DNA of 64,000 nt, from positions 2,666,001 through 2,730,000 of the forward strand of contig NZ_CP091881.1 in NCBI RefSeq assembly GCF_022163125.1, in the 5' to 3' direction. The stretch's first letter is position 1; the number at the start of each line of letters is the position of its first letter. Below, in pieces: positions 25,501-33,736 of this stretch. The position numbers and the translations under genes were made by a program. The notes under the pieces are model-generated. The model did no database searches, had not been told where the DNA came from, and saw only the letters and a program-made list of their open reading frames with translations. The stretch is from Paenibacillus sp. HWE-109 (lineage in GTDB: Bacteria; Bacillota; Bacilli; Paenibacillales; NBRC-103111).

Positions 25501-27631
25501 GGATTTTGCTTTGGAAGGTCCCAGCGGGGCTACATCCATCTATTATCACCATATGCCAGCGCAGCTTGGGCAAACGATGGATTATCTAATCAGCGAACAA
25601 TCGCTGAAATCCAATGGGAACATTACATTCCCTTCTGTATTCGAAACGAATTTTCTATGGTTCAAATATCATCTCTATGGGAATAAACCAGGTCAATTCT
25701 ACGGCAATTCGAACGTTTGGCTCTGGATGCCCAAAGGGATTATCCAGACCAACCATCCTCAATTGAACTGGATAACGGGTGAAAGTGGGAATAAGTTCTA
25801 CATTGGATTAAGCAATGAATCGACTGCCGAAGTACAGACTCCAATTAAATTGAATGCACAGCTCATTGGGTTCGACCCGGCACAAGATTATAACGTAACC
25901 ATCATCCGTGATAATGGCACACCTGAGCATGCGGTTATGAGTGGCGGAATCATTCAGGCCACGGTTTCAAGCAAGGGAATGACAGCGATCATTGTGGAAG
26001 GACTTAACATTCATGTGCCGCTCCATCAGGTTAGAACGGCTGACACATCGGATGCAAGCTATTTCTTCGATGTTCACAGTCCCATTGATGCCGTTAAAGG
26101 CATGCTGATCGTCAAGCCAGACAAAACGTCTTACGATGCTTATGTAGAGGCCAAAACGACGAAACCAGCAACGATCCATTACTCATTGGATGGCGGGGCC
26201 ACCTACACGACTGTTCCGGATACGATCTATCCGATGGAATGGTCGATACGGGTAAACGATTTGTCCCAAACCTTCACTTATTACGTGGAATCGGATGGGA
26301 AACAGACCCGCAAGCGTACGCTATATCTGCCTGATCAAGTAACGGCGACGCCAATACAACCCGATTGGCAGGCAGGGTCATCCATCATTGTGGATAATAC
26401 GGAGGCGGAGACAGAAGGCGTCTGGATACGGGATACAACGGCTAATGACTATTACTACGACAACTATGTATATGCCAAATCAACTTCGGGTACAGCGACT
26501 AGCAAGATTGTCTGGCGGCCCGAGCTGCCGGAAAGTGTCACTTATAGCGTGTATTACAAGCTCCCGCAAATAACCGCCACGAGTGAAAATTGGGCAACCA
26601 ATGCCGCTTTTACCGTTTATTACAGCGGTGGTTCACAGACGGTTACTGTTGATGAGACAACGGCCAATGGGACTTGGGTGTTCCTGGGAGCTTACCCTTT
26701 TGCAGCTGGCGATAGTGGATATGTTGAATTAACCAATAAGGCCAATAAGTCACGGGTAGTTGCCGATGCGATGATGTGGGTGGATCCGAATCGGATGCCG
26801 CTGCTGGAGTCGGTGGCCATTCTGTCAAATCAAGATGAGCTGCAGATGACTCGAGCTGCTCAACTGAGCGTAACCGGTTATTTGGACAACGGTCTGATCA
26901 GTGATCTGGCACATGCTAGTGTGCAGTATTTTGTTGATAGAACCGATCTGGCTGTAGTGAACAGCAGCGGTTTGTTGTCCCTTCAAAGCCTTGATGGAGC
27001 CACGGATCATATCACGGTGTGGGCTACTGTAACGATGGACGGAGTGACCTTAACAACACCGTCTTTGGCTATAACGATTAAGGACCTGACGGTTATTGTC
27101 GACAGCACGAATACGACTGGCTTATACACCACGGAAGGGTCTTGGAGCCAAAGCAATTTAGCCGGCTACAAAATTGGTGTTAAGTCACGGTACTCTACCG
27201 TACAAGGATCATCCGCGACGTGGAAGGCTCAATTTCCTGAGGGAAGATATACAGTCTCCATCTACAAGCTCGTCCACACGACGGCAAATGATAATCATGT
27301 CAAAGTGGAAGTGAAGCATCAGTCGGTTACCGAGACTACGTATATCGACGCGACAGTCGGCTCTTCGGGTTGGGTTAATCTGGGAACTTTCGACTTTACA
27401 GGAGATGGCAGCGAGTATGTACGTTTAACCAGAGAAACTCAGACAACGGTAGATCCGCCAACTCTTCCTGCCGATATGATTTATACGAGGGCTGATGCCG
27501 TCAAATTCGAACGGCATTCTGAAGGCACGGCATTTCTTAGCAAGTATAACATTAATGCTAATGTATGGCGGGGAACACAAACACCAGGTAGCCAATCGGC
27601 AATTACACTTTTTTTGAGAAATGCAAAATGA
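22514..27631 (+). CDS. Giant secreted multidomain protein with golvesin-like repeats and an alpha/alpha-toroid-like core
   Basis: This 1705-residue protein has a signal peptide ending near TTSA (residue 30). Two near-identical domains of about 150 residues, offset by 157 residues (from about 36 and 193), begin TIIIDDGSLTI and end RADAVKFEGNI. Two related domains recur near 1289-1420 and 1527-1660 (same RADAVKFE ending). They resemble golvesin C-terminal-like sandwich domains. The centre, about 360-1170, has helical repeats typical of alpha/alpha-toroid glycoside hydrolases or polysaccharide lyases (NAVLLGAYYLTGDDQLYD, GPVIQPLMMYRMTGDAQYL). A BIG2-like Ig domain lies near 1425-1520. No catalytic family can be named from sequence reading. 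It shares the 34-bp box with the transporter and is the likely depolymerase of the locus. Confidence 0.82.
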   Translation: MRIRKLFFLILFIMTILVPLSLFGIRTTSAETVPFKTIIIDDGSLTIDGVVTPDADNADNGYSAPNWTTSTGVKGYNNSSSKYTSTAGRAITWNPRLEAGTARISFYKLNWEDKADSNVKIEIVHNGTTDVLFMDLRPSVGASAGWVDLGEYYFSGSGEEFVKLTRSASSSSTVLTRADAVKFEGNIQQKEPYKTIIIDDGSLTINGVVTTDVENKNNGFSAPYWSTSAGVKGYNNSSSNFTDAVGRSITWNPRLEAGTARISFNKLNWADKADSNVKIEIVHNGITDVMFMDLRPSSGPAAGWVDLGTYVFSGNDTEFVRLTRTQPTTGTIITRADAVKFEGNIRQQAPPLPPLRSRTLANLSYTNKGSIENANYKATFYEAAWDGGKSIVRDLFYKDAVTGNWVAINNVAERLEEQWVLLDGNAGSRTNYYDTMNKRWITFDGIHFPDSHTAVLTDSSHGSDYDLQVNWSLSGDKPDVSFAFTPRRDGNYVIGYQSFTTEQISGINEVLNGFRSHAKMVGSVESTSLRELSAPMSLVEKNDGAGKALTYGVFVPSEELPVEFEPTGGLTKQRLGMSLVNNEGSVQPILYAPQLGTYSQMTAESTYQFHMGLIAQSSSLYKAYGDILRSEYGYSAYRENVAEQSLTDAMFNMIDLLKIEPQGDDSVNYVPSPSGWWNRAKGFIDIENEDSVRTTSNAVLLGAYYLTGDDQLYDTRALPSIQYGVSRNGIGWSPTQKPVYGVPSLWKMATLPFDVSSVAAVNQMMGTSAGIGALGQQEYLVRNPDQKDRGPVIQPLMMYRMTGDAQYLQAAKDAADSYIIQNIDTPETVNVSKNEFIYYYGKLWMEILELYEETKDPKYLNAAYKEAKQYATMFVARPVPGGTVTIPQPETYNYAESFHWPESGKYNYPRTKLPEDVAGGVQADSWLVSPNGLTFEAGSTTGYYRMNAQEAPFMLRLSLYTGDKLLQDIAHNAVIGRYSSYPGYYYKGFAVSQLEPDFALEGPSGATSIYYHHMPAQLGQTMDYLISEQSLKSNGNITFPSVFETNFLWFKYHLYGNKPGQFYGNSNVWLWMPKGIIQTNHPQLNWITGESGNKFYIGLSNESTAEVQTPIKLNAQLIGFDPAQDYNVTIIRDNGTPEHAVMSGGIIQATVSSKGMTAIIVEGLNIHVPLHQVRTADTSDASYFFDVHSPIDAVKGMLIVKPDKTSYDAYVEAKTTKPATIHYSLDGGATYTTVPDTIYPMEWSIRVNDLSQTFTYYVESDGKQTRKRTLYLPDQVTATPIQPDWQAGSSIIVDNTEAETEGVWIRDTTANDYYYDNYVYAKSTSGTATSKIVWRPELPESVTYSVYYKLPQITATSENWATNAAFTVYYSGGSQTVTVDETTANGTWVFLGAYPFAAGDSGYVELTNKANKSRVVADAMMWVDPNRMPLLESVAILSNQDELQMTRAAQLSVTGYLDNGLISDLAHASVQYFVDRTDLAVVNSSGLLSLQSLDGATDHITVWATVTMDGVTLTTPSLAITIKDLTVIVDSTNTTGLYTTEGSWSQSNLAGYKIGVKSRYSTVQGSSATWKAQFPEGRYTVSIYKLVHTTANDNHVKVEVKHQSVTETTYIDATVGSSGWVNLGTFDFTGDGSEYVRLTRETQTTVDPPTLPADMIYTRADAVKFERHSEGTAFLSKYNINANVWRGTQTPGSQSAITLFLRNAK

Positions 27632-27660
27632 TTGAACATGGAACGATAACTTAATTTACT

Positions 27661-27706
27661 GCTAAATGAGGCTGCCGCTAAGTTATTCGGCAGTCTCATT
27701 TAGCTT
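27661..27706 (+). terminator. Terminator after the giant protein gene
   Basis: GCTAAATGAGGCTGCCG pairs with CGGCAGTCTCATTTAGC with one mismatch, followed by TTACGG. The stem is long and the U-tract poor. Confidence 0.75.
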
Positions 27707-27723
27707 ACGGCCATCAGCTTCAG

Positions 27724-27769
27724 TTGACATGACAATGGACGATGTCATACAATTTTGGTAACGTTACCG
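27724..27769 (+). promoter_or_regulatory. lacI-family promoter with autoregulatory operator
   Basis: TTGACA (27724-27729), 18 bp and TACAAT (27748-27753) form a strong promoter. The perfect 12-bp palindrome GGTAACGTTACC (27757-27768) sits at the expected start of transcription, which suggests autorepression. Confidence 0.7.
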
Positions 27770-27797
27770 GAATCGTTGCCAAAGGGGATTTATAACT

Positions 27798-28805
27798 ATG
27801 CCAACAATCAAAGATGTAGCCAAATATTTGGGTGTATCCGTATCCACTGTTTCAAGAGCATTAAATAATCATCCAGATATTAAACAGGATACGAAGAATG
27901 AAGTGCTGGAAGCGATGAAACGAATCAATTACACACCGAACGCGGTGGCCAGAAGCTTGATTAGTCGCAAATCGAATACGATAGGATTGATGATTCCTGA
28001 TATTACGGATCCCTTCTTCTCTGCCATGGCGCACGATGTTGAAGAGGTCCTATCGGACAATGGCTATCAAGTCGTGTATGTGAATACCTCACGAAGGCTA
28101 GAGAAAGAGAAGAGATTTCTAACCAGCGTAATGGAACGTAAGATGGATGGTATCATTGTCACGCCAGATTTTTTGGATGAAGAAGCCTTAGATATTCTGC
28201 GTCGCTTGGAAATTCCTGTTGTATTCCTGCGCAGGAGACCTCCGCAAGATTTGGATATGCCTTATGTCGACGTTGATCATTATGAGGGTGCTTATAACGC
28301 GATGGATTATTTACTCTCACTGGGACATTCTCGAATCGGGTTTATGGGGATGCCGCCGTATTCGTTTACAGGTCAGGAACGATATCGTGGTTATGTGGAT
28401 CGTCTGAAGAAAAGCGGATTGGAGCCTGATCCGAATGGCATCGTATGGGACGGACGAACCATCGCATGCGGGTACCGAGCTATGGGCAAGTTGATGGAAG
28501 ATTACCCGTCCATGACAGCTGTATTCGCGGCAAACGACTTGCTGGGTATCGGCGCCTTGGAGTGGTTAGCAGAACACAAACTATCTGTGCCAGAGCGTAT
28601 GAGTGTTATTGGCTTTGATAATTTGGAAGTTTCGGATCTTCACTGGATTAAACTAACGACTGTTGCTCAGCCGAGGAAGGAAATGGGTCGTAAGGCGGCT
28701 GAAGTACTTCTACAGATGTTAACGGAGAACATATTGACTGCGCAATCGATATTGTTGCCTACCAAGCTTATCATTAGGGAAACCTGCACCTCAGTTATAA
28801 AATGA
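27798..28805 (+). CDS. LacI family transcriptional regulator
   Basis: This 335-residue repressor has an N-terminal LacI helix-turn-helix (TIKDVAKYLGVSVSTVSRALN, hinge helix around YTPNAVARSL) and a periplasmic-binding-type sugar domain (SNTIGLMIPDITDPFFSAMA, and VFAANDLLGIGALEWL near residue 240). It lies just downstream of the giant secreted protein and its operator half-site reappears upstream of that gene. It probably tunes carbohydrate locus 1 in response to a sugar or sugar phosphate. Its effector is unknown. Confidence 0.93.
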   Translation: MPTIKDVAKYLGVSVSTVSRALNNHPDIKQDTKNEVLEAMKRINYTPNAVARSLISRKSNTIGLMIPDITDPFFSAMAHDVEEVLSDNGYQVVYVNTSRRLEKEKRFLTSVMERKMDGIIVTPDFLDEEALDILRRLEIPVVFLRRRPPQDLDMPYVDVDHYEGAYNAMDYLLSLGHSRIGFMGMPPYSFTGQERYRGYVDRLKKSGLEPDPNGIVWDGRTIACGYRAMGKLMEDYPSMTAVFAANDLLGIGALEWLAEHKLSVPERMSVIGFDNLEVSDLHWIKLTTVAQPRKEMGRKAAEVLLQMLTENILTAQSILLPTKLIIRETCTSVIK

Positions 28806-28954
28806 GTAACTTAACTACGAGAGGGGCTGCGGGAATCCTCTAGTTGATAGAAATGTTTCGATCTCAAGTCTAACGCCATTATGGATAAGGTGATCCGTGA
28901 ACAGATATTGCAGAGAAAATTCATGAGCCTTAGAGAAGCAAGTGCATCGCATTT

Positions 28955-29260
28955 GTGCCTTACCTGGAATTTCGCACATTGTTCTATAACACTGAGCAGA
29001 ATAAGACGCTGCCGCTTTCGAATTGGTGGGGTTTGACCACACCGGAGTGGAAAAATCGAGTGTTGATGGTTGATCCTCTGCAATCGCCCGCACAGATGGA
29101 TATGTTCGTCGCTTTTGTCGCTAATTCCGATGATATGGCGAAAGCCTATAAGGAGAAGTTTGGCATCGTGCTGAATGGCACGAAAAACGCGGGATGGCAG
29201 GGGAAGCCGACGGTAAAGGGGAAGGAACGGTGCCATTTAGTGAAGTTGGGTCTTGGATGA
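28955..29260 (+). pseudogene. Fragment of an ABC transporter solute-binding protein
   Basis: The open frame reads PYLEFRTLFYNTEQNK, LSNWWGLTTPEWKNRV and MDMFVAFVANSDDMAKAY. This is an internal segment of iron/polyamine-type binding proteins, where NWWDLTxPEWKG is typical. It has no signal peptide and no N-terminal lobe, and the pattern stops after NGTKNAG. A short SEVGSWMTRSDLPTK stretch in another frame (about 29230-29290) may be a displaced later piece. No start, ribosome binding site or partner permease genes are present, so it is a decayed remnant. Confidence 0.65.
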
Positions 29261-29396
29261 CTCGCTCGGATTTGCCTACCAAATTGCCAATGTGAAAATG
29301 CGCTTAGCGAAGAGTGTGCTGGAGAAAATAACATCCCAAGGATGCATATCTGTTTTATCCTCAAAATCAATAAGATGGATAGGTGGCGAAAGACTG

Positions 29397-30227
29397 GTGA
29401 ATCAAACATTATTTGTTTCAGACCTTGACGGGACCCTACTGAATAAGGATCAGCAAATTAGCCAGCAAAATTTGGCGGCAATTCGAATTTTCCGTGAGCT
29501 TGGCGGAATCTTTACTTTAGCGACGGGAAGAATGGAAGCAGCTGTTATGCCATTTATTAAAGAATTGGACCTAGACGTGCCGGTAATACTTTACAATGGC
29601 GCTAGAATTTACAATCCAATTACAGAAGAAGTACTTTACGATAAGCATCTTCCCTTATTGCAGGAGCTGTGGCAGCAAATTGTAAGCAGTTTGACGATTG
29701 ATGTAGGTTTATTCGTCTATCGAGACGGCCAAGTATATACCCCTAATCGGAATGAGATTGTAAAGAAACATGAAGAGAAGGATCAAGTTAAGTGTTCACT
29801 GCTTACTGAGAATATGGTTATGGACAGGATTACAAAGCTGCTGCTAATTTCCTCCGATCTTGGTTTGCTGAAGGCTGTAGAGCAGCTCGTTCATGACCAT
29901 GGTATGCCTAATGAAATCGTATATTCGGAGTGGAATTATCTAGAGATACTGCCTCCCAATGTATCAAAGGGAAATGCCTTGCAAGAACTTTTGCGTATTC
30001 TGTCTATAGAAAATGCTTATACAATGGCTGTAGGCGATAATCTAAACGACATCTCTCTTATGGAAAGCGCTGATATGGGGTATGCCGTTGAGAATGCGCA
30101 TCCCGATTTGAAAAAGATGGCTGATGACATCACCATTCATCATGAGCAGCATGCGATTGCTGCCATTATCAAAAAATATTTGATCGAACAGGGGGTAACT
30201 TTGAATGAATCATTGGAGATCGCGTAA
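29397..30227 (+). CDS. HAD-superfamily phosphatase, Cof/YidA type
   Basis: This 276-residue hydrolase shows motif I FVSDLDGTLLNK near residue 6, ATGRMEAAV (motif II region), a lysine before LLLISSD, and motif III VGDNLNDISLME. This is a Cof-type (class IIB) HAD with a cap domain, which dephosphorylates sugar phosphates or flavin intermediates. I place the start at GTG 29397, after AGGTGG. The open frame continues upstream to 29253, but that extension lies in the decay zone and lacks family similarity. The substrate is not predictable. Confidence 0.88.
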   Translation: MNQTLFVSDLDGTLLNKDQQISQQNLAAIRIFRELGGIFTLATGRMEAAVMPFIKELDLDVPVILYNGARIYNPITEEVLYDKHLPLLQELWQQIVSSLTIDVGLFVYRDGQVYTPNRNEIVKKHEEKDQVKCSLLTENMVMDRITKLLLISSDLGLLKAVEQLVHDHGMPNEIVYSEWNYLEILPPNVSKGNALQELLRILSIENAYTMAVGDNLNDISLMESADMGYAVENAHPDLKKMADDITIHHEQHAIAAIIKKYLIEQGVTLNESLEIA

Positions 30228-30341
30228 ACGATAGCGAGAATAGCAGGCGAGATGATTAAGTCAAAAGATGGGGAGCGGTTTTATTGATGCCATTGCTATT
30301 GTCCTAAAATCACTTCTTTAAGCTGCCTCGCACGGAGATAA

Positions 30342-30521
30342 AGGGAACTACAGTACGCTATTATAGCAAAAAGTGGCATTATTGCGAGGGAGAGGGAACT
30401 GCAGTACGCTATTTTGCTGTTTGATGGAAAAATTAGCTCATTGCGTGGAAATAAGACCCTGTAGTTCCGCTTCTCCCCTAGCATCTCCGCTATTTGTCTA
30501 AATAGCGTCCCTGAGTTCCCT
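30342..30521. repeat. Dispersed intergenic repeat, copy B
   Basis: Forward core units are at 30342-30361 (identical to the copy A core) and 30393-30412 (one mismatch), 51 bp apart. Inverted partners are at about 30451-30472 (ACCCTGTAGTTCCGC) and 30502-30521 (ATAGCGTCCCTGAGTTCCCT). Forward units come first and inverted units second, so the block can fold into one long interrupted hairpin. It closely resembles copy C, including the shared phrase ATAAGACCCTGTAGTTCCGC. Confidence 0.88.
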
Positions 30522-30573
30522 TACTTGGACTTGTCGCTTGGGGTGGCTCATCGCCAAGGGACGCGGGAAGGCT

Positions 30574-30681
30574 AACCTACATATCGAACAAACCGGATTC
30601 TTCAACGCTCAAGCACTAGGTGGGGCTAAGCATGGTTGGACTAACTGGTTAGGTGAGCTAGAAAAGATGCTCATACAATAA
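30574..30681 (+). pseudogene. C-terminal remnant of an SRPBCC/AHSA1-like protein
   Basis: Thirty-five codons ending in a stop read LHIEQTGFFNAQALGGAKHG, then WTNWLGELEKML. This is the typical C-terminal helix region of SRPBCC (AHSA1) domain proteins. The upstream part is replaced by intergenic repeat copy B, and there is no start. It is a truncated relic. Confidence 0.6.
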
Positions 30682-30706
30682 TCGAAATCGATAGACTTGA
30701 ATTAAC

Positions 30707-30741
30707 ATAAACCGGCTGCATGTAGTTTGCAGCCGGTTTAT
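30707..30741 (+). terminator. Terminator after the SRPBCC relic
   Basis: AAACCGGCTGCA and TGCAGCCGGTTT form a perfect 12-bp stem, followed by ATTAAT. It probably belonged to the decayed gene and now insulates the uvrA-like gene. Confidence 0.8.
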
Positions 30742-30796
30742 TAATGGTACAATAGGAATATTAGTCGAAATTAACACGATCGGAAGGATGTTGAAT

Positions 30797-33052
30797 ATGA
30801 GCGAATCTAATCAGGAATATATTGTCATCTCGGGTGCGAGGGAAAACAATCTCAAGAACGTATCCTTGCGCATTCCCAAGCGGAAAATCACAATTTTCAC
30901 CGGGGTATCCGGATCCGGCAAGTCATCGATTGTCTTCGATACGATCGCCGCAGAGTCTACGCGATTGCTGAATGAGAATTTCAGCTTATTCGTGCGCAAT
31001 TTCCTGCCACGCTATCCCCAGCCGGATACGGACGCGATCGAGAACCTGAGTATGGCTGTAATTGTGGACCAGAAGCGGTTGGGCGGCGGTTCTCATTCCA
31101 CGATGGGTACGATTACCGATATCTCTCCGATTCTCCGGCTTCTCTTCTCCCGAGTAGGTCAGCCCTATGTTGGACAAGCGAACATGTTCTCTTTCAACGA
31201 TCCGCAAGGTATGTGTCCCGAGTGCAATGGGATCGGTCGCAGACTGTCCGTCGACATGAGCAAGGCGGTGGATACGTCAATGTCGCTGAATGAAGGGGCC
31301 ATTCTGTTGCCCGGCTATGCGGTAAACAGCATGGATTGGTCGATGATCGTGCAAGCGGGGTTCTTCGACCCTGAGAAGAAGTTGAACGATTATTCAGATG
31401 ATGAGCTAGAACAATTGCTGTACGGCAAAGCTAGGAAAGTGGAGATGCAGTTCGCCGGGAAGGCAGTGAATATCACAATAGAAGGCATCATCGAGAAGTT
31501 CACGAACAAGTACATCAAGCAGGATGTGAAGACCAAGTCTGAGCGTACGCAACAAGCTGTCGCGCCGTACATCTGCGAGGGGCCTTGCTCAAGTTGCCGA
31601 GGTGCGAGACTCAGTCAGGCTGCGCTGGGCTGCAGGATCAATGGACGCAACATTGCGGAGCTTGCATCGATGGAGGTCGGGCAGCTCATCCGCATCATTC
31701 GGGAGATCGACGATTCTATCGCCGCGCCGGTCATCAAATCGCTGACAGAACGGCTGCAACATCTGGTGGATATCGGACTTGACTATTTGACGCTGGACCG
31801 TGAGACGGATACCTTGTCCGGCGGCGAGTCGCAGCGCGTCAAGATGGTGAAGCATCTAAGCGGTAGTCTGGTGGATGTTACGTATATCTTCGATGAGCCA
31901 AGTGTTGGCTTGCACCCCCGCGACGTACACCGGTTAAATGGCTTGCTGCAGAAGCTGCGCGACAAGGGCAATACCGTGATAGTCGTCGAGCATGATCCCG
32001 ATGTGATCAAGCTGGCGGATCATATTGTCGATGTCGGGCCTCATGCTGGCAGCCGCGGCGGTACGATCATGTATGAAGGCAGCTACCAAGGCTTGCTGGA
32101 AGCAGGCACATTGACTGGCACTCATATGAAGCGGCCGCTCCAGTTGAAGTCTGATTGCAGGCAGCCATCTGGCAAACTGCCGATCAGGGATGCCAACCTT
32201 CACAACCTGCAGAACGTGAGTGTAGATATTCCAACTGGCGTGCTGACTGTAGTTGCGGGTGTCGCTGGCTCAGGCAAGAGTACGCTGATTAACGATGTAT
32301 TCCTTAGCAAGCATCCGGAAGCAATCGTTATCGACCAATCGGCGGTAGGAGTGTCAACCCGTTCGAATCCTGCCACTTACACAGGTATTATGGATGATGT
32401 GCGCAAGGCGTTTGCTGCCGCGAACAAGGTCAATCAAGGCTTGTTCAGCTTCAACTCCAAAGGGGCATGCGAGAACTGCCAAGGGCTGGGAGTTGTGTAC
32501 ACGGATCTTGCATTCCTCGACAGCGTGAAGCTGCCATGCGAAGTATGCGGAGGCAGACGCTTTAAGGAAGAAGTGCTTGCGTACAAGCTGAACGGCAAGT
32601 CAATTGCAGAAGTGCTGGAGATGACTGTGGAGCAGGCATTGAATTTTTTTGAGCTAAAAGAAGTTGCTCGCAAGCTTCAGGCGATGAGTGATGTGGGACT
32701 GAACTATATTACACTCGGCCAGCCGCTTAGCACACTCTCCGGTGGTGAATGTCAGCGCATCAAGCTGGCAAGCGAGTTGCATAAGAAAGGCAGCATCTAT
32801 GTAATGGACGAGCCGACGACCGGCCTGCATATGTCAGATATCGGTCATCTTCTGGAGATCATGAACCGCCTCGTGGATGCCGGAAATACAGTGATCGTCA
32901 TCGAGCACAACCTCGATGTGATTAGCCAAGCGGATTGGATTATCGATATGGGACCAGATGGAGGCAGCAAGGGCGGCCAAGTCGTATTCGAGGGTACTCC
33001 CCCGCAGATCATCCATGCGGAACAGTCGATTACAGGAAAATACTTGAAATAA
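30797..33052 (+). CDS. UvrA paralogue lacking the UvrB-binding region
   Basis: This is a tandem ABC ATPase of the UvrA family. It has Walker A GVSGSGKS at 36-43 and GVAGSGKST in the second half, signatures LSGGESQRVKM and LSGGECQRIKLA, and the second zinc module (CENCQG, CEVCGG) complete. It is only 752 residues against about 950. Between SRVGQPY (residue 124) and MFSFNDPQG (130) the roughly 130 residues of UvrA that carry the UvrB-binding domain and the first CxxC pair are missing. ATG 30797 has GGAAGG upstream; ATG 30788 is too close to it. Such short UvrA proteins (UvrA2/DrrC-like) are linked to drug or DNA-damage tolerance rather than canonical repair. Confidence 0.88.
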   Translation: MSESNQEYIVISGARENNLKNVSLRIPKRKITIFTGVSGSGKSSIVFDTIAAESTRLLNENFSLFVRNFLPRYPQPDTDAIENLSMAVIVDQKRLGGGSHSTMGTITDISPILRLLFSRVGQPYVGQANMFSFNDPQGMCPECNGIGRRLSVDMSKAVDTSMSLNEGAILLPGYAVNSMDWSMIVQAGFFDPEKKLNDYSDDELEQLLYGKARKVEMQFAGKAVNITIEGIIEKFTNKYIKQDVKTKSERTQQAVAPYICEGPCSSCRGARLSQAALGCRINGRNIAELASMEVGQLIRIIREIDDSIAAPVIKSLTERLQHLVDIGLDYLTLDRETDTLSGGESQRVKMVKHLSGSLVDVTYIFDEPSVGLHPRDVHRLNGLLQKLRDKGNTVIVVEHDPDVIKLADHIVDVGPHAGSRGGTIMYEGSYQGLLEAGTLTGTHMKRPLQLKSDCRQPSGKLPIRDANLHNLQNVSVDIPTGVLTVVAGVAGSGKSTLINDVFLSKHPEAIVIDQSAVGVSTRSNPATYTGIMDDVRKAFAAANKVNQGLFSFNSKGACENCQGLGVVYTDLAFLDSVKLPCEVCGGRRFKEEVLAYKLNGKSIAEVLEMTVEQALNFFELKEVARKLQAMSDVGLNYITLGQPLSTLSGGECQRIKLASELHKKGSIYVMDEPTTGLHMSDIGHLLEIMNRLVDAGNTVIVIEHNLDVISQADWIIDMGPDGGSKGGQVVFEGTPPQIIHAEQSITGKYLK

Positions 33053-33091
33053 TTATTTGAAATAAGTGACAAGAAAAAAAGGGGGGCTCTG

Positions 33092-33685
33092 ATGACAACT
33101 AGTAATTTGAATCCTAAGGTTGATGGTTTTTTAAATAAGGCTAAAACATGGAAAGAAGAATATGAGAAGTTGAGAAATATTGTTCTTGACTGTGAGCTGA
33201 CCGAAGAATTTAAGTGGATGCATCCTTGTTACACGTTTCAGAATAAAAACATTGTTTTAATACATGGATTTAAACAATACTGTGCTCTCTTGTTTCACAA
33301 AGGCGCCTTGTTAAAAGATGCCCATGGCATCCTAATCCAACAAACGGAGAATGTACAGGCGGCGCGTCAGATTCGGTTCACGGATGTTCGAGAAATAGCT
33401 GCAATGGAAGCCATCCTAAAAGACTATATATATGAAGCTATTGAAGTTGAAAAAGCCGGATTGGAAGTCAATTTTAAAAAGAGTACAGAATTCACAATGC
33501 CTGATGAATTTCAAAATAAGCTCGATGAAATCCCGGCTTTGAAAACGGCTTTTGAAGCATTGACGCCCGGACGGCAAAGAGCTTACCTTCTTCATTTTTC
33601 TGATCCTAAACAATCCAAAACGCGAGAGTCCAGGGTTGAAAAATGTATGCAGCGAATACTCGATGGGAAGGGATTAAATGATTAG
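33092..33685 (+). CDS. YdeI-like protein (DUF1801 plus YdeI/OmpD-associated region)
   Basis: This 197-residue cytoplasmic protein resembles B. subtilis YdeI. The first half has the DUF1801-type core (EEFKWMHPCYTFQNKNIVLIHGFKQYCALLFHKGALL). The second has the family tail PDEFQNKLDEIPALKTAFEALTPGRQRAYLLHFSDPKQSKTRESRVEKC. The biochemical function is unknown. AAGGGGGG precedes the ATG. It lies 40 bp after the uvrA-like gene in the same direction and could be co-transcribed. A terminator-like hairpin follows only after repeat copy C. Confidence 0.85.
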   Translation: MTTSNLNPKVDGFLNKAKTWKEEYEKLRNIVLDCELTEEFKWMHPCYTFQNKNIVLIHGFKQYCALLFHKGALLKDAHGILIQQTENVQAARQIRFTDVREIAAMEAILKDYIYEAIEVEKAGLEVNFKKSTEFTMPDEFQNKLDEIPALKTAFEALTPGRQRAYLLHFSDPKQSKTRESRVEKCMQRILDGKGLND

Positions 33686-33736
33686 GGTGTCTGCAAACCC
33701 AACGTAAATAGTCAGTTTAGCGAAGCGAGTCGCCAA

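Noticed and set aside
29253..29396. N-terminal extension of the HAD phosphatase
   Set aside because: The 48 extra residues show no family similarity. A GTG with a ribosome binding site at 29397 gives the normal HAD start.
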